Both the position numbers and the translations under genes were made by a program. A stretch of DNA of 64,000 nucleotides from contig NBNI01000004.1 in NCBI GenBank assembly GCA_004379135.1, positions 1 through 64,000 of the forward strand. The letters run 5' to 3'. The stretch comes from Acidimicrobiales bacterium mtb01 (GTDB taxonomy: Bacteria; Actinomycetota; Acidimicrobiia; Acidimicrobiales; Ilumatobacteraceae). The notes beneath the pieces are model-generated. The model was not told where the DNA came from. It worked only from the letters and a program-made list of their open reading frames with translations, and ran no database searches. The stretch's first letter is position 1; the number at the start of each line of letters is the position of its first letter. This document shows positions 8,962-17,619 of the stretch, piece by piece.

Positions 8962-10327
8962 GGCGGGTGAGCACCACCCAGATCGTTCGCAGCAGGATCT
9001 GCACATCGAGCGCGAGCGACCAGTTCACGAGGTACTGGAGGTCGTGCCCGACCTTGAAGGCAGCGTCGGTGTGGTAGCGGCCCTCCACCTGCGCGAGGCC
9101 CGTGAGACCCGGTCGCATTTCGTGACGGCGCTCGTAACCGGGAACCGACTCGGCGATCGGGCGAATGAGTTCGGCGCGTTCGGGTCGAGGTCCGACGAGC
9201 GACATGTCGCCGATGAGAACGTTCCATAGTTGTGGCAGCTCGTCCGCTCGCGTGGACCGCATCCACTTGAGGGCGGGAACCACACGGGGATCATCCGTGG
9301 TGGCCAAAACCGCACCACTCTTCTCGGCGTCGACCACCATCGTTCGGAACTTCAAGAGCGTGAACTCGCGGCCGCTTCGCCCGACTCGCGACTGCCGATA
9401 CAGAACCGGCCGACCGGAACGAACGAGCACGTATCCGGCTGCTGTGGCGAGAGAAAGCATGATCAGGGGCGCCAATGCGAGCACGACAGCCAGATCGAAC
9501 CCTCGCTTGAGTTTGGCCTTGTGCGATGGGAGTGCGTGAACCCGCAGCCGCACGAACGGCATGCCCCCGACGTTGCGGACCGCCTGCAGACCGAGCAACG
9601 TTTCCTGAGGGCCGACCCTTTGAAGAAAGCCGACACCTTCGCTCTCGAGAGTCGCGAGAGGTTCGGGGAACACTTTTCCGAACGCCCCCACGTCGAGAAG
9701 GAGGACGTCTGTCGCTTGAGTTCGACGAACCTCGTCGATGAGGCCGACGGTCGAGTCGAGCGACGCGACCACCACCGCCGCACGATCGCTGTGGCCGAGT
9801 TGTTCGACGACGGTTCCGACCGAATCGCCGGAGCCGACGAGCACGACTCGCGGCGGACCCTGCCACCTGAGACCGAAGCGGCGACTCAGATGTCGATTGA
9901 GAACGATGGCGAGGCTTCCCGTGGCGAACAGCACCGCGAGGTTGATGCGGGGCATCAAGTAGCGATCGAGGACCACGAAGGCCAAGCCGTCGACACCGAT
10001 GCCGATTGCCGTTGCCAGGACCACCCGTGGCAACCACGGGCGCTGGCCGAGTCGGGGTTCCCGCTCGTAGAGGCCGGTGAAGTATCCGACGACCAGGTGG
10101 ATGGAGGTGGCGATCCCGAAGCCGATCCAGTAGTGGGACAGGGGGTACGTGGGCCAAGCGGTTCCGAAGCGGACGAGATTGATGAGAACCATCAGGGCGT
10201 ACAGCGAGACGGCGTCGAGGACGAAGAGCACGCGGAAGCCTCGACGCCACAGCGGGACGAGACCGGGCGCGAAACGGGCGACGACCCGGAGGGGCCCCTC
10301 GATCGGTTGTCTCGACGATGCAGTCAC
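8954..10327 (-). CDS. Polyprenyl glycosylphosphotransferase (WcaJ/ExoY-type priming enzyme)
   Basis: Starts polysaccharide assembly by transferring a sugar-1-phosphate to undecaprenyl phosphate. The 457-residue protein has the long-form layout: hydrophobic helices at about 33-145, a degenerate CoA-binding/Rossmann-like domain (VVLVGSGDSVGTVVEQL, about 161-177), a further helix near 275-300, and the C-terminal bacterial sugar transferase core. Core motifs include KFRTMVVDAE, TRADELPQLWNVLIGDMSLV, GPRPE and RPGLTGLAQV. The start is GTG 10327; no strong Shine-Dalgarno is seen. It heads the minus-strand run with a GT2 and an ABC exporter. Length and motifs match the family well; the sugar is probably hexose-1-phosphate. 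Confidence 0.93.
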   Translation of the reverse strand: MTASSRQPIEGPLRVVARFAPGLVPLWRRGFRVLFVLDAVSLYALMVLINLVRFGTAWPTYPLSHYWIGFGIATSIHLVVGYFTGLYEREPRLGQRPWLPRVVLATAIGIGVDGLAFVVLDRYLMPRINLAVLFATGSLAIVLNRHLSRRFGLRWQGPPRVVLVGSGDSVGTVVEQLGHSDRAAVVVASLDSTVGLIDEVRRTQATDVLLLDVGAFGKVFPEPLATLESEGVGFLQRVGPQETLLGLQAVRNVGGMPFVRLRVHALPSHKAKLKRGFDLAVVLALAPLIMLSLATAAGYVLVRSGRPVLYRQSRVGRSGREFTLLKFRTMVVDAEKSGAVLATTDDPRVVPALKWMRSTRADELPQLWNVLIGDMSLVGPRPERAELIRPIAESVPGYERRHEMRPGLTGLAQVEGRYHTDAAFKVGHDLQYLVNWSLALDVQILLRTIWVVLTRRV

Positions 10328-10407
10328 CGAGATGTCACGGTACTACGAGTCCTCGCGCGGCCGCCGCGGTGACGGTCGCTCGGCGTCGACTGCGATAGAC
10401 CAGATCC

Positions 10408-11664
10408 GTGATTCGGTCGGCCTCCCGTCCGCAGTTGTCGGCCCGAATCGCGTTGGTCCTGGTTTTCCTCGTCGGGATGCGCGGAGCTCTCTACCGACTC
10501 AGAATCCAGTTCGGTCCGGTCGGTGGAAGTTTTCTCGATGATCGTCCCACGCAAGTCGCCTTCTTCGTGATCTACGCGGCTGCGACGGCGCTCGGCTTTC
10601 GTGCTCTTCGACCACCCATGAGTCGGCGAACTCTCATTCCTCTCATTCCTCTCATTCCTCTCGTTGCTCTGCTGATCGTTCTGGTGGCTTCGTCGCTCTG
10701 GTCGATCGAAGCAGGCCGGACTCTCGGCCAGTCGCTTCAATTGGTCGCCGGGACGGCGGCTGTCTACGTACTGGTGTCGGGCCTCGACGAAGGAGAGTCC
10801 CATCGAGCACTCCTGATCGCCGGAACGGTTGCGACGGCAGTCAGCGTTGTCGCCGTCGCTCTCGGCTGGGAATGGTCCACCGACGGACGCGGACGGATGA
10901 CCGGGGTCTTCTTCAACCGAAACGCACTCGGGATGGTCGCGTGTTCGACTTTGTTCGCCGCGATCGTGTGGTCGTTGCAGAGAAGACGTGACCACCGAGC
11001 GGCGTTCGTCGCGGCACTCATCGGAGCCTCTGCTCTCGTCGTGTGGTGGCGAACCGGTTCGGCCACGGGCATGGTCGCGGCGGTTTCGGGAATCTTCGCC
11101 TCGGCGTGGGTCGTGGTGCGCCAACGCTCGACCGGCCGACTTCGACGTGTGATCGGCATTGCGCCCATGGTGGCCGTTCTCGGTGTGCTGGCCTTGGTGG
11201 CCGCTCGGGGCACGGTCACTCGTTGGATCGGGCGTGAACCGACCCTCACGGGCCGGACCGATACGTGGGACGTGATCATCGAGGCCTGGTACCGGCGGCC
11301 AGCCCTCGGATTCGGGTTCTTCGCGGGCTGGTTCGATCCCGAAGTGAGGGCGGGCCTGCGGGTCATCGGGTTCAACCACTGGGAAGCTCACAACGGCTAC
11401 CTCGAAGTCCTTTTCGGTGCTGGTTTGTTGGGCGTCGCGGCACTCGCATGGTTCTTGGGTGCTGTCGGTCGCGAGATCGTGGGGCATCTCGACGACGCGC
11501 GGGCGCCTTGGTGGACGGGCTCATTCGTCTTCTTCCTGGTCGCCAACGTCGGCGAGACCAACATCGCCGCGAACCGGTTCGTGTGGTTCGTCCTGGTTGC
11601 GGTCGTCGTCGAGATCTCCTCGGCGCGCCGATCATCGCCGCCCGATTTGGCCGTCACTGACTAG
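10408..11664 (+). CDS. Wzy/WaaL-like O-antigen polymerase or ligase
   Basis: Integral membrane protein of 418 residues, hydrophobic through most of its length (about 10 segments). A late periplasmic-loop motif, EAHNGYLEVLFGAGLLG (about 325-340), is the hallmark of the O-antigen ligase/polymerase domain. Predicted to polymerise lipid-linked repeat units or transfer a finished chain on the outer face of the membrane. Start GTG 10408; an imperfect -10 (TAGACC) lies just upstream. Residues about 76-84 are encoded by a perfect triple 9-bp repeat giving LIPLIPLIP. It is divergent from the priming enzyme, and its stop TAG is reused within the -10 of the next gene. Polymerase versus ligase cannot be decided from sequence. 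Confidence 0.82.
   Translation: MIRSASRPQLSARIALVLVFLVGMRGALYRLRIQFGPVGGSFLDDRPTQVAFFVIYAAATALGFRALRPPMSRRTLIPLIPLIPLVALLIVLVASSLWSIEAGRTLGQSLQLVAGTAAVYVLVSGLDEGESHRALLIAGTVATAVSVVAVALGWEWSTDGRGRMTGVFFNRNALGMVACSTLFAAIVWSLQRRRDHRAAFVAALIGASALVVWWRTGSATGMVAAVSGIFASAWVVVRQRSTGRLRRVIGIAPMVAVLGVLALVAARGTVTRWIGREPTLTGRTDTWDVIIEAWYRRPALGFGFFAGWFDPEVRAGLRVIGFNHWEAHNGYLEVLFGAGLLGVAALAWFLGAVGREIVGHLDDARAPWWTGSFVFFLVANVGETNIAANRFVWFVLVAVVVEISSARRSSPPDLAVTD
10633..10659 (+). repeat. Triple 9-bp in-frame tandem repeat
   Basis: CTCATTCCT occurs three times head to tail and is in frame, coding (Leu-Ile-Pro)x3 within a membrane segment of the polymerase-like protein. Gain or loss of units would change the protein by three residues without a frameshift. 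Confidence 0.9.
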
Positions 11665-11667
11665 GGT
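11662..11667 (+). promoter_or_regulatory. -10 box TAGGGT for a leaderless start
   Basis: TAGGGT followed by six bases (CGCATC) and the GTG at 11674. Its TAG doubles as the stop codon of the polymerase-like gene. Confidence 0.5.
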
Positions 11668-11673
11668 CGCATC

Positions 11674-13089
11674 GTGCGCCGGGTGTGGTTGAACCTGATG
11701 GCGGTCCTCCTCCCGCTTTCTTTCGTGTGGGCCCTCACCAATCCGATGTTCGCTTCCCCCGACGAACCCACTCATATCGCGAGGGCGCAGGGATTCTCGC
11801 GGTTCGACTTTTCGGCACCCTACGAAACGGACGGACTGCCGATGAACGGCGCCGATTGCTATCGATTCGATGCGAATGTCACGGCCGATTGCGCCGACCT
11901 CGATTGGGGCGCCAATGGCACGGAAGTGAATACCAAGACGCGCGATTATCCGCCCCTGTTCCATGCAGTGGCAGCGGTTCCCGCTTTGTTCGCGAGCGGG
12001 TTGGGAGGCGCCTATGTCATGCGGCTGTGGATGGCCGTCGTGTGCTCGTCGCTCCTCGCGTGGGCCGGCGCATTGATGATCCGACGTGGTGGAGGTCGGT
12101 GGCCATTGGCGGGGTTCGTCATCGCGCTCACGCCGATGGCTGTTTTCGTCACGTCGACGGTGAATCCCTCGGGCATCACCGTGGCGTTCTCGGCACTCAC
12201 CGTCGGGGGAGTCGTCGCTCGTAGCATCCATCGTGATCGATCGGCGGGGCCGTTGTGGGCGGTCGGGCTCGGGGTGTGCGGACTCCTGCTCGTGCGACGC
12301 GACAGTGTTCTGTGGGTCGTAATCCTCACCGTGGCCTTGGCTCCAATCGCCCTGGCTGATCGAGGTTTGACGGCATTCTTTCGCCGACTCGATCCGCGAA
12401 GATGGTCGACTCGCGGGAAGTCGACCGCTTTGCTCGGCGTCGCCGGCCTCGTGATGATCGTCGCCTATTGGGTGGGCCCGATCGTCCACCGCTTCTTCAC
12501 CCGAGGAGAAGTGGGTGGCAACGGTTCCCGGTGGCAGGGGCTCGAAGTGATGCGCATTTATCTCGATCAGATGTTCGGAACGTTCGGGTGGATCGACACG
12601 TTCATCGGGCAGGAAGCCACGGCCGTGTTGTCGGGTCTCAGCCTCGCAGTCATCCTGGTCGGTCTCAGCGGTGGTCGTCGCAACCTCGTGGTCGCCGAGG
12701 TCGTTTCCTTGATCGCGCTGCTCACCACCCCGGTCGCGTTCGGGTTCTTCCTGTACCCGTACTTCCAGGGTCGTTACCTGTTGCCGATCTGGGTGATCGT
12801 GGCCGTGGTGTCGGCCTTCGCGGTTCACTCATCGGATCTGGGTCCCCGCATGGGTCAACGACTCGCCGTGATCGTGATGGTGCTGTGGGGCCTCGTCCAC
12901 ATCTGGTCTCTGATCCAGAACCTGAGGCGCTACGCCGTGGGCTTCAGGGGAACCTGGCGGTTCGCATCCGATTCCTCGTGGCAGCCACCCATGATGTCGA
13001 ACGTCGTCGCCCTCTTTCTGATCGCGGCGATGAGCGCGTGGGTTGCTTGGTCGATGCGCCGTCTGGTGCGATTTGCCGACGGTGCGTGA
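11674..13089 (+). CDS. DUF2142 family membrane protein
   Basis: A 471-residue polytopic membrane protein. The segment FASPDEPTHIARAQG near residue 30 is the typical DUF2142 opening (an acidic DE pair in the first outer loop), resembling GT-C glycosyltransferases. TSTVNPSGITVAFSAL and the long run of hydrophobic helices fit the family. Probable role: envelope glycan assembly using a polyprenyl-phosphate-linked sugar; this is inferred from fold similarity and context, as DUF2142 has no fully established reaction. It abuts the convergent Wzm-like gene with no gap (13089/13090). A distant paralogue lies at 36814-38304. Confidence 0.82.
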   Translation: MRRVWLNLMAVLLPLSFVWALTNPMFASPDEPTHIARAQGFSRFDFSAPYETDGLPMNGADCYRFDANVTADCADLDWGANGTEVNTKTRDYPPLFHAVAAVPALFASGLGGAYVMRLWMAVVCSSLLAWAGALMIRRGGGRWPLAGFVIALTPMAVFVTSTVNPSGITVAFSALTVGGVVARSIHRDRSAGPLWAVGLGVCGLLLVRRDSVLWVVILTVALAPIALADRGLTAFFRRLDPRRWSTRGKSTALLGVAGLVMIVAYWVGPIVHRFFTRGEVGGNGSRWQGLEVMRIYLDQMFGTFGWIDTFIGQEATAVLSGLSLAVILVGLSGGRRNLVVAEVVSLIALLTTPVAFGFFLYPYFQGRYLLPIWVIVAVVSAFAVHSSDLGPRMGQRLAVIVMVLWGLVHIWSLIQNLRRYAVGFRGTWRFASDSSWQPPMMSNVVALFLIAAMSAWVAWSMRRLVRFADGA

Positions 13090-13899
13090 TCAGACTTCCT
13101 CGGCGAGCCGCCGGTCGAGATGCCGGAAGGCCCACCAGCCGGCGCCCAGACTCGCGAAGGCCCAGATCGCGAAGATCCCGAGGCTGTCCCACTTCGGCGC
13201 CTGTGCGTGATACAGGCAGTCACGAAAGATTTCGACGACCAATTTCATCGGATTGTTGTCGAGTACCGGACGAATCGACGACGGTGCCTGCTCGTCGATG
13301 AGATCCGGGTTGTAGACGATCGGTGTCGCGAAGAACCACACTTGGAGCACGATTCCCCACAGGTAGGCCAGGTCCTTGAAGTAGACCGAAAGAGCGCTGA
13401 GGGCCAGAGCGAAGCCCGAAGCGAAGATTCCGAGCAGGACCACGGTCACGAGGACGATGGGCAGCCAGGGAAGGAACGGGCTGCCGACGAACAACAGAAT
13501 GACGCACAACAGCCCGAGTTCGATGGCGAATTGGACCGTCGCGTGAAGCACCGTCGAGAAGACGAGGACTTCTCGGGGAAACGCGACTCGGCGAACCAGC
13601 CCAGCGTTGGCCGAGATGGCACCGAGTCCACTGTTGTTGATCAGCGCCCAGTAATTCCAGGGCAGCAGCGCGCACAAGAGAAACCAGGCGAAACCGTGGA
13701 TTCCGCTGTTGACCCCTCGGGGAGCCTCGGCGTCGAAGAGAACGCCGAATACGAAGAAATAGATGGCCACGTTGGCCAGAGGGTTGAGCATCGACCAGGT
13801 CCACCCGAGGAACGAACGCCGATACTTGGTGCGGAGTTCTCGCAGGGTGAGGTTCCAGAGCAGTTCACGGGATGCGAACACGCTGGCGACCGGGTTCAT
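13090..13899 (-). CDS. wzm: Polysaccharide ABC exporter permease (Wzm/TagG-like)
   Basis: ABC-2 type permease of 269 residues with about six hydrophobic helices. The N-terminal amphipathic segment ending in LTLRELRTKYRRSFLGWTW is diagnostic of Wzm/TagG/KpsM exporters. It pairs with the divergent ATPase at 13941 to move a lipid-linked polysaccharide out of the cytoplasm. I chose ATG 13899 (MNPVASVF) over ATG 13905: TAGGTT (13908-13913) is eight bases upstream of 13899 but only two from 13905. The much longer in-frame reading runs into the divergent gene and is rejected. Length is normal for the family. Confidence 0.9.
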   Translation of the reverse strand: MNPVASVFASRELLWNLTLRELRTKYRRSFLGWTWSMLNPLANVAIYFFVFGVLFDAEAPRGVNSGIHGFAWFLLCALLPWNYWALINNSGLGAISANAGLVRRVAFPREVLVFSTVLHATVQFAIELGLLCVILLFVGSPFLPWLPIVLVTVVLLGIFASGFALALSALSVYFKDLAYLWGIVLQVWFFATPIVYNPDLIDEQAPSSIRPVLDNNPMKLVVEIFRDCLYHAQAPKWDSLGIFAIWAFASLGAGWWAFRHLDRRLAEEV

Positions 13900-13907
13900 G
13901 CCCATCA

Positions 13908-13913
13908 AACCTA
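13908..13913 (-). promoter_or_regulatory. -10 box TAGGTT upstream of wzm
   Basis: Read on the minus strand, TAGGTT is followed by eight bases and ATG 13899, one or two bases longer than the spacing at the plus-strand examples. It falls in the short wzm/wzt divergent region. Confidence 0.35.
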
Positions 13914-13940
13914 GTGGCGATCGGCAAGACTGACGGGGAC

Positions 13941-15149
13941 ATGAGCCAGGCAGTCGTCGTCCGAGATCTCTGGAAGAGTTTTCGCCTCTATCACGAGAAG
14001 AATCAGTTCCTGAAGGCGGCCGTTCTTCGTGGACGGCGAGCCCGCTTCGAGGAATTCTGGGCATTGAAGGGGGTCTCGTTCGAGGTTCCCCACGGATCGA
14101 CCTTCGGGGTGATCGGTTCGAATGGCTCGGGAAAGAGCACGCTGCTGAAGTGTTTGACCGGAATCTTGTTCCCCGATCGTGGTTCCGTTTCGATCGAGGG
14201 TCGCGTGTCGGCCCTTCTCGAACTCGGTGCGGGTTTCCACCCCGAACTGACGGGACGAGAGAACGTCTTTCTCAACGGCGCGATTCTCGGTCTCACGAAG
14301 AAGGAAATCGAGGAGAGATTCGACGCCATCGTCGACTTCTCCGGTATCGAAGCCTTCATCGACACGCCGGTCAAGAATTACTCCTCAGGGATGTTCGTGC
14401 GCCTCGGGTTCGCTGTGGCGGCCCACGTCGATCCCGAAATCCTCCTGATCGACGAGGTGCTCTCGGTGGGCGACGAGGGGTTCCAACGCAAATGCGCCGA
14501 GAAGATCGAGAAGTTCAGACGAGAAGGGCGAACGATCGTATTCGTCAGTCACGGTCTGTCCCAGGTCGAGCAACTGTGCGAGACGGTTGCCTGGATCGAA
14601 AAGGGCGACATACGTCGGATTGGGCCGGCCCGTGAGGTGATCTCCGAGTACTCGGGCGAGAGCCGTCAGGCCATGACCGTCGAGGGAGAAATCGGTTCAC
14701 GTTGGGGCAGCCGAGAAGCGACGATCGATGGAGTCAGGCTCGTCGACGCCGATGGCATCGAAACGGTGATCTTCCGAACGCTCGATCCGTTTCGCGTGAA
14801 GATCGACTTCACGACTCACGTTCCCCTTCGCGACGTGGTGCTCAACATGCGTGTCGACACCCTGACCGGCCAACCAGTCTGGGGGACGTCGACTCGAAGG
14901 GCCAATCAGCAAATCCCACTGGTGAACGGTCCGGCTCACGTCGAGCTGTCGATCGACTCCCTGCCTCTTCTCGAAGGCACGTACGAACTCACCTTGGCAG
15001 TGACCGACTGGACCGAGATGCACCCGTACGACCATTGGGAGAAGAAAGTTCGCTTCGAAGTGAGGCAGTACCGATCCAACGACATCGCTCTCGTCGACAT
15101 CCCTTCTCGCTGGACTGTCGTGCTCGACCCCCGGGAAGAGGGTCGGTGA
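13941..15149 (+). CDS. wzt: Polysaccharide ABC exporter ATPase (Wzt/TagH-like)
   Basis: ATP-binding partner of the divergent Wzm-like permease; 402 residues. Walker A is GVIGSNGSGKST (about 57-68), the signature is NYSSGMFVRLGFAVA (about 147-160), and Walker B is ILLIDEVLSVGD (about 167-178). This variant signature (SSGM in place of SGGQ) is typical of polysaccharide exporters. A C-terminal extension of about 150 residues, beta-rich and starting near residue 250, resembles the Wzt carbohydrate-binding domain that recognises the chain end; its ligand is unknown. Start ATG 13941 gives the canonical VRDLWKSFRLYHEK N-terminus. The stop overlaps the next GT2 start as GTGA. Confidence 0.92.
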   Translation: MSQAVVVRDLWKSFRLYHEKNQFLKAAVLRGRRARFEEFWALKGVSFEVPHGSTFGVIGSNGSGKSTLLKCLTGILFPDRGSVSIEGRVSALLELGAGFHPELTGRENVFLNGAILGLTKKEIEERFDAIVDFSGIEAFIDTPVKNYSSGMFVRLGFAVAAHVDPEILLIDEVLSVGDEGFQRKCAEKIEKFRREGRTIVFVSHGLSQVEQLCETVAWIEKGDIRRIGPAREVISEYSGESRQAMTVEGEIGSRWGSREATIDGVRLVDADGIETVIFRTLDPFRVKIDFTTHVPLRDVVLNMRVDTLTGQPVWGTSTRRANQQIPLVNGPAHVELSIDSLPLLEGTYELTLAVTDWTEMHPYDHWEKKVRFEVRQYRSNDIALVDIPSRWTVVLDPREEGR

Positions 15150-16138
15150 CGATCCCGCGAGTTGCCTGCGTGACTGTCACGTACGGACCCACGCCGACAC
15201 TCGCTCCGATGCTGGAGTCTCTGCATCGCACGGTCGCCGATCGGAACGTCGACGTCGTTGTCGCGAGCCAGCCGGATGCGGCCGGAGAGTCGGCGGCCGA
15301 TGTCGTTGCACGGTTCCCCTGGGTCCACCATGTCGTTCTTCACGAGAACAAAGGCTTCGCCGGGGCCAACAACCTCGCGGTGTCGGAGGTCGACTGCACG
15401 CTCGTCGCGTTTCTGAATCCCGACCTGATCCTGACCGAGGGTTGGTTGGATCCTCTCGAAGAGGCACTCGGCGACCCGACCGTCACCATCGCCGCCCCGC
15501 CCCTGCTGACTCCGGGCGGCGAGATCGACGAGGCCGGCCAGATCATGTATAGCGACGGAGGCAGTGAGCCGTGGGGCGGTTCCGGTTTCGCGGCTCCCTA
15601 CGATCGAATCATGTTCTCGCGTGACGTGGACTATGCGTCCGCTGCTTGTTGGCTCGTCCGCCGCGACGACTTCCTCGGACTCGGCGGGTTCTGCACCGAG
15701 TACCACCCGGCTTACTTCGAAGATGTCGATTTCGCGTTCCGAGCGCGTCGCTCGGGTGGTCGTACCAGGTTGGTGACCAAGCGCCCCGTGGTCCACGACC
15801 ATGCGCTGCCGAAACCGGACCGAGTCGGGATCGCGATGAGTTCGCGGGAGATCTTCCGGCATCGTCAGGCGGACGAACTTCGGTCGCAGCCCGATCGGCG
15901 ATCCGAGGATGAGGGAGTGGAGCGGGTCCGTGACCATTTCTGTTCCGATCGTCGGCTCGAGGTCGTGCCGCGCGGAATCGGTGTTGCCGAGGCAGAACGT
16001 CGGGTGGCGGAGGCCGGCCGATGGGCCTTCGAACATCCCACCGCAAGGATGACCGTTCATTGTGATGTCTATCCGATGGTCGAGGCGTGGCGACGACAGT
16101 GGTGTCCGAGTGGCCTCGAACTGCTCGTCGAACCGTGA
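15146..16138 (+). CDS. Glycosyltransferase family 2 (rhamnosyltransferase-like)
   Basis: GT-A enzyme of 330 residues. Motifs in order: VACVTVTYGPTPTL, HENKGFAGANNLAV, the metal-site FLNPDLIL (NPD variant of DxD), then ASAACWLVRRDDFLGLGGF and YFEDVDFAFRARRSG. This set is typical of WbbL/RfbF-like rhamnosyltransferases, but donor specificity is not readable. GTG 15146 overlaps the wzt stop by four bases. The final ~90 residues are a hydrophilic tail of unclear function. The longer frame starting at 14702 is a shadow of wzt. Confidence 0.85.
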   Translation: MTIPRVACVTVTYGPTPTLAPMLESLHRTVADRNVDVVVASQPDAAGESAADVVARFPWVHHVVLHENKGFAGANNLAVSEVDCTLVAFLNPDLILTEGWLDPLEEALGDPTVTIAAPPLLTPGGEIDEAGQIMYSDGGSEPWGGSGFAAPYDRIMFSRDVDYASAACWLVRRDDFLGLGGFCTEYHPAYFEDVDFAFRARRSGGRTRLVTKRPVVHDHALPKPDRVGIAMSSREIFRHRQADELRSQPDRRSEDEGVERVRDHFCSDRRLEVVPRGIGVAEAERRVAEAGRWAFEHPTARMTVHCDVYPMVEAWRRQWCPSGLELLVEP

Positions 16139-17607
16139 AGCGAGCGTTCACCCATCGAAGTGGTTCGTTCCTGCTCACGGTCGGTGTTGCTCTTGCGATC
16201 GGTTTTGGGCTGAGGTGGTGGATTCTCGGGACCTCCCTTGGCCAACTGAGTGCCGACGAGGCGTACACCGGGCTGCAGGCGTTTCGCATTCTCGACGGTG
16301 ATCGCCCGATCGTGATCGAAGGCCAGGCGTATACGGCCGTGCTCGACAGTTACCTTCTCGCACCGATCATCGCGTTGTTTGGTGCGAGTGTGCTGGTGCT
16401 GAAATGGCTGACAGCGTTCTGGTGGCTCGCTGCGTCGGTTGTCGTCGGCACTCTTGCTTCACGGATCGCCGGGCCGCGAGAGGGCATTCTGGCGGCGATT
16501 GTCTGTTGGCTCGCACCGGGTTCACTACTCGTCCTGTCCACACGGGGCTACGAGGGATACGGTCTCGGACTCCTCGTGACCATGTCGGTCGCCGTTCTCG
16601 CACGACGTTCGGCCGAGGAAAAAGAGCCACGAATCCCGACTTCGGTTCTTCTCGGGCTCTGCAGTGGTCTGGTCTTGTACATCCATCCCATGTATGCGGC
16701 GACGGCTCTGCCGATGGTTCTCGTGCCCGCATGGATTCACCGTCGTCGATTGCGGTCGTGGATGTCGCCGGCTTTGTTGGGCGCGGTCGCGATCAACATC
16801 CCGTTCCTGGCCTGGAATGCTCGAAACGAGTGGGCTTCCTTCACCCAGCCGACTCCGACCGACATCGGATACATCGAGCGTCTGTTCGGCCTGTTCGGTG
16901 GCCTTCTCCCCAGGTCCTTCGGACTTCGCGACGGTGACGGTAGTTGGGTACTTCCCTGGCCGATCACTGCGCTCGTCGGGGTTTCACTTCTTGCCTCGGT
17001 GATCGTGGGATTCCGGCATCTGTGGGCGCATTCACCGGGTGGGAGAGTTCTTGCCGCGCCCCTCGTCGCTTGCTGGCCCATCATGGCCTTGTTCAGCAAT
17101 CTGGCCTTCGTCGCCGACGGTCGGTACGGGATCATTCCGTTTCCCTTCATCGTGATCGCGTTCGCCGTCGGCCTCGGCCTAATCTTCGGATCTGATCGAT
17201 GGGTCCCAACCTCGTCAGCCGCCATTCTTCTGTGGGTCGTGCTGCTCATCGTTCCGTGGCTCGGTTCGAATGCGGGATCGCGCATCGGAGATCCCAACTC
17301 CGACGTCGAGGAGGTGATCGAAGTGCTGGAGAGCGCCGGAGTCGACAAGGTGTCGGGGAGTTTCTGGTGGGTGCTTCCGGTCGAGTACCTGAGCGGTCGC
17401 CAGATTCGTGGAGCAGTTACCGGCACACCGTTCGCCGTGCGCGTCATCGACAGTCAGACGATCGTCACGGGGACTCCTGACGCCGAGGTGGCATACGTGT
17501 TCGCCGTTGGTGACGAGCAGACCGAGGTGCTCAGATCACCGGTCGATTCCTATCGTCGCGTCGAAGTCGGCGCAGCGGTCGTGTATCTTCCCATCGCCAC
17601 GGACTGA
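16135..17607 (+). CDS. GT39/ArnT-like membrane glycosyltransferase (GT-C fold)
   Basis: Polytopic membrane protein of 490 residues with about 11-12 hydrophobic segments and a C-terminal soluble domain of about 110 residues. The first outer loop has LGQLSADEAYTGLQ, whose DE pair matches the catalytic acidic site of PMT/ArnT enzymes that use polyprenyl-phosphate sugars. GTG 16135 overlaps the previous stop by four bases (GTGA), matching its neighbours; GTG 16087 is an upstream alternative that would add 16 residues. The DPM1-like gene that follows could make the polyprenyl-phosphate sugar it would need. Acceptor unknown. Confidence 0.75.
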   Translation: MKRAFTHRSGSFLLTVGVALAIGFGLRWWILGTSLGQLSADEAYTGLQAFRILDGDRPIVIEGQAYTAVLDSYLLAPIIALFGASVLVLKWLTAFWWLAASVVVGTLASRIAGPREGILAAIVCWLAPGSLLVLSTRGYEGYGLGLLVTMSVAVLARRSAEEKEPRIPTSVLLGLCSGLVLYIHPMYAATALPMVLVPAWIHRRRLRSWMSPALLGAVAINIPFLAWNARNEWASFTQPTPTDIGYIERLFGLFGGLLPRSFGLRDGDGSWVLPWPITALVGVSLLASVIVGFRHLWAHSPGGRVLAAPLVACWPIMALFSNLAFVADGRYGIIPFPFIVIAFAVGLGLIFGSDRWVPTSSAAILLWVVLLIVPWLGSNAGSRIGDPNSDVEEVIEVLESAGVDKVSGSFWWVLPVEYLSGRQIRGAVTGTPFAVRVIDSQTIVTGTPDAEVAYVFAVGDEQTEVLRSPVDSYRRVEVGAAVVYLPIATD

Positions 17608-17619
17608 AGGGAGTCGATC

